Shown here in pieces: positions 7,718 through 9,259 of a stretch of DNA of 9,259 nucleotides. The stretch spans positions 1 through 9,259 of the forward strand of contig JAKUTI010000095.1 in assembly GCA_022448765.1 (NCBI GenBank). The letters are read 5' to 3'. The translations under genes were made by a program, and so were the position numbers. The notes below the pieces were generated by a model, which saw only the letters and a program-made list of their open reading frames with translations, searched no databases and was not told the origin of the DNA. Every line of letters starts with the position of its first letter. Position 1 is the first letter of the stretch. The stretch comes from Pseudomonadales bacterium. GTDB taxonomy: Bacteria; Pseudomonadota; Gammaproteobacteria; Pseudomonadales; Azotimanducaceae.

Positions 7718-8808
7718 CAAGTTTCTCGTGTCTCAAAGTCAATGCGCGGATCGACGAGCGTGTAGACGATGTCGCCAACAAGCGTCATCACAAGACCGAC
7801 TAACGTGAAGCAAAACAAGGTGCCGAACATGATCGGGTAGTCACGGCGTAAGACGGCCTCAAATCCGAGGAGCCCCAAACCGTCAAGCGAGAAAATCACT
7901 TCGATGAGCAGAGCCCCAGTGAAGAGAATGCCGACCAAAGCCGAGGGGAAACCCGCGATCACGATCAGCATGGCATTCCGAAACACGTGACCGTAGAGCA
8001 CGCGCTTCTGGTTTATCCCCTTCGCCCGCGCTGTCAACACATACTGCTTAGAGATCTCGTCCAGGAACGAGTTCTTGGTCAACATCGTAAGCGTTGCAAA
8101 ACCACCGATGGTCAAAGCGGTCACTGGCAGCGCGAGGTGCCAGAAGTAATCGGCAATCTTGCCCAACGCCGTCAAGTCTTCAAAGTTATTCGAGGTGAGT
8201 CCCGTCAACGGAAAGAGGTCGAGATACGACCCGCCGGCAAAAAGCACAATCAGAAATACAGCGAATAGAAAGCTCGGGACCGCGTAACCAGCAAAAATCA
8301 CACCACTGGTCCACGCATCGAAGCGGGTCCCGTCACGGACCGCCTTGGCTACCCCAAGGGGAATTGAGAGCAAATAGATGACCAACATGGACCAGAGTCC
8401 GAGTGAAATCGATACCGGCAACCGCTCCTTAATGAGCTCCAGCACGGGACGGTCTTGGAAGTAGCTGTTGCCGAGGTCAAACGTCAGGTAGTCACGCACC
8501 ATCATGAGATAGCGTTCCTGAATGGGTTTATCGAAACCGAATTGTTTCTCGATCGCAGCGATTAATTCCGGGTCAAGCCCTTGGGCACCCGCCAACTGGG
8601 TTTGTAACGATTGACCCGTAGTTTGCGGTGCGCCCTGGGCACCAGCTACCCGACTTGCCGCACCGCCCTGATCTTGTCCGGTGAGCTGAGCGATCATCTG
8701 ATCGACCGGACCACCTGGCGCTAATTGCACAATAAAAAAATTGACGGTAATGATGCCGATCAGGGTCGGAAACAAGAGCAACAATCGGCGCGAGATATAC
8801 TTACTCAA
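7717..8808 (-). CDS. yejB: inner-membrane permease of peptide ABC importer, YejB type
   Basis: This is the other membrane subunit of the Yej importer and the first gene of the operon. The 363-residue protein opens with a membrane helix (about 9-29) ending in VQLAPGGPVDQ, a hallmark of YejB and DppB permeases. A periplasmic loop rich in Ala, Gly and Gln (about 44-77) precedes GLDPE..AAIEKQFGFDKPI..RY. Further helices follow from about 133. The EAA loop is TARAKGINQKRVLYGHVFRNA (259-279), and the protein ends in YTLVDPRIDFE. The start is a TTG: it gives MSKYISRRLLLLFPTL, which lines up with the start of E. coli YejB as I remember it, and no in-frame ATG lies near. A 9-codon ATG reading frame ends across this TTG. 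No strong Shine-Dalgarno sequence precedes it (GGGA about 10 bases away). Confidence 0.94.
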   Translation of the reverse strand: MSKYISRRLLLLFPTLIGIITVNFFIVQLAPGGPVDQMIAQLTGQDQGGAASRVAGAQGAPQTTGQSLQTQLAGAQGLDPELIAAIEKQFGFDKPIQERYLMMVRDYLTFDLGNSYFQDRPVLELIKERLPVSISLGLWSMLVIYLLSIPLGVAKAVRDGTRFDAWTSGVIFAGYAVPSFLFAVFLIVLFAGGSYLDLFPLTGLTSNNFEDLTALGKIADYFWHLALPVTALTIGGFATLTMLTKNSFLDEISKQYVLTARAKGINQKRVLYGHVFRNAMLIVIAGFPSALVGILFTGALLIEVIFSLDGLGLLGFEAVLRRDYPIMFGTLFCFTLVGLVMTLVGDIVYTLVDPRIDFETRET

Positions 8809-9000
8809 CGGTGATTCCCAGTATCTCCATTTTTAACCGACGTAGCGCACGGATTTTGAAGCCCCCTGCGGAAAATATACCCCAGGGAAGCTTTCTCCCC
8901 TACTCCCAAACATGACCCGTAGGCAGGAGACCACACCCCTTACCCACCTACATAAACTAGAGCGTCTGCAATTTGAGTCAGTTTTGGATGTGTACCAGGC
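8809..9000 (-). promoter_or_regulatory. spacer before the yejBEF operon, probable promoter region
   Basis: This 192-base spacer separates the small exported protein gene from yejB, both on the minus strand. It should hold the operon promoter unless transcription reads through. The best -10 candidate on the minus strand is TATATT (complement of 8874-8879), but I find no good -35 box at the usual distance. No known operator or riboswitch was recognised. Confidence 0.35.
8884..8901 (-). terminator. weak hairpin after the small exported protein gene
   Basis: On the minus strand AGGGGA, a six-base loop and TTCCCT can pair as a 6-bp stem with one G-T pair. Four G residues and then TATATTTT follow. 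The stem is short and the T-rich part is not directly joined to it. It might end the upstream transcript, or act as a protein site before yejB. Evidence is thin. Confidence 0.2.
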
Positions 9001-9259
9001 TCAAGAGGCGTCACCCTCGAACTTCTCGCCCCCAATCATTCGGCGCATCTCACGGAGACGCGTCTTCGCTTGTTCCTTGGTGATATGACCGCTTTCAACC
9101 CTCTTGCCTATTGCGACTTTGGCTCGTTGGAAATCCTCGATGCTTAAGCCTCCGGTTTCTGAAGGTTGGTGCTCGTCAGCTTTGGTACCGTGATGGGCAG
9201 CAAACCCGTTTCCCATAACAACAAGTGCAATCGCTACTGCGAGATGCCGTAGCGTATTA
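9001..9259 (-). CDS. small exported protein of unknown function (5' end outside window)
   Basis: The frame is open from the right edge of the window to a TGA at 9003-9001. An ATG at 9216 is in frame, but the preceding codons read LRHLAVAIALVV and continue into MGNGFAA. Together these make a good Sec signal peptide with cleavage near FAA-HH. The true start is therefore probably just beyond 9259, and the gene is partial here. The mature part is about 64 residues, rich in His, Lys and Glu. One likely helix pair holds IEDFQRAKVAIGKRVESG and HITKEQAKTRLREMRRM. The E-SG-ITKEQA-R-L pattern resembles short SHOCT-like or other helix-turn-helix-pair segments in small bacterial proteins, but I do not recognise a family. 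It lies upstream of yejB on the same strand; a functional link is not shown. Confidence 0.6.
   Translation of the reverse strand, partial: NTLRHLAVAIALVVMGNGFAAHHGTKADEHQPSETGGLSIEDFQRAKVAIGKRVESGHITKEQAKTRLREMRRMIGGEKFEGDAS

Noticed and set aside
7718..7720. TTG start for yejE one codon before the ATG
   Set aside because: The ATG at 7717 shares one base with the yejB stop in the common TGATG form, so the TTG is less likely.
8608..8679. Ala/Gly/Gln-rich stretch in YejB (residues about 44-77) as a novel insertion
   Set aside because: As I recall it, E. coli YejB has a loop of similar length and low complexity at this place, so it looks like a normal variable periplasmic loop.
1..9259. CRISPR array, insertion sequence, phage or toxin-antitoxin system, RNA genes
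   Set aside because: No regular direct repeats, transposase motifs, terminal inverted repeats, tRNA-like folds or rRNA segments were seen on either strand.

Overview
The window reads as a piece of a Gram-negative proteobacterial chromosome, most likely a gammaproteobacterium. A TonB-dependent outer-membrane receptor and periplasmic proteins with Sec signal peptides show the two-membrane envelope. The Yej-type permease and ATPase proteins look close to the enterobacterial YejB/YejE/YejF family. No RNA gene, insertion sequence, CRISPR array or phage gene was seen, and nearly every base belongs to protein genes or short spacers.

Plus strand, 1-4928: a short leader with a good ribosome site precedes a full-length 894-residue TonB-dependent receptor (112-2796). 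Next comes a decayed remnant of a YejA-type solute-binding protein gene (about 2810-3085). It keeps the signal-peptide region, the first ~24 mature residues and the last ~24 residues, but has lost about 535 codons from the middle. The intact 611-residue YejA-type binding protein follows at once (3093-4928). A perfect 11-bp GC-rich inverted repeat lies inside the remnant (2892-2918), between the receptor and the intact binding-protein gene.

Minus strand, 9259-5025: the 3' part of a small exported protein of unknown function enters from the right edge (9001-9259). A 192-bp spacer follows, then a tightly coupled yejB-yejE-yejF operon (8808-5025) with 1-nt and 4-nt stop/start overlaps. It encodes two inner-membrane permeases and one ATPase with two nucleotide-binding domains. 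The operon converges on yejA, so the binding protein sits beside its transporter but on the opposite strand and must be expressed from a different promoter. In E. coli the order is a single yejABEF operon.

Together the genes could form an uptake route for a peptide-like substrate: receptor across the outer membrane, YejA-type protein in the periplasm, YejBE-F across the inner membrane. The transporter assignment is strong. The link between the receptor and peptide uptake rests on gene position only. The most unusual content is the collapsed second binding-protein copy, the hairpin within it, and the inverted arrangement of the yej genes.
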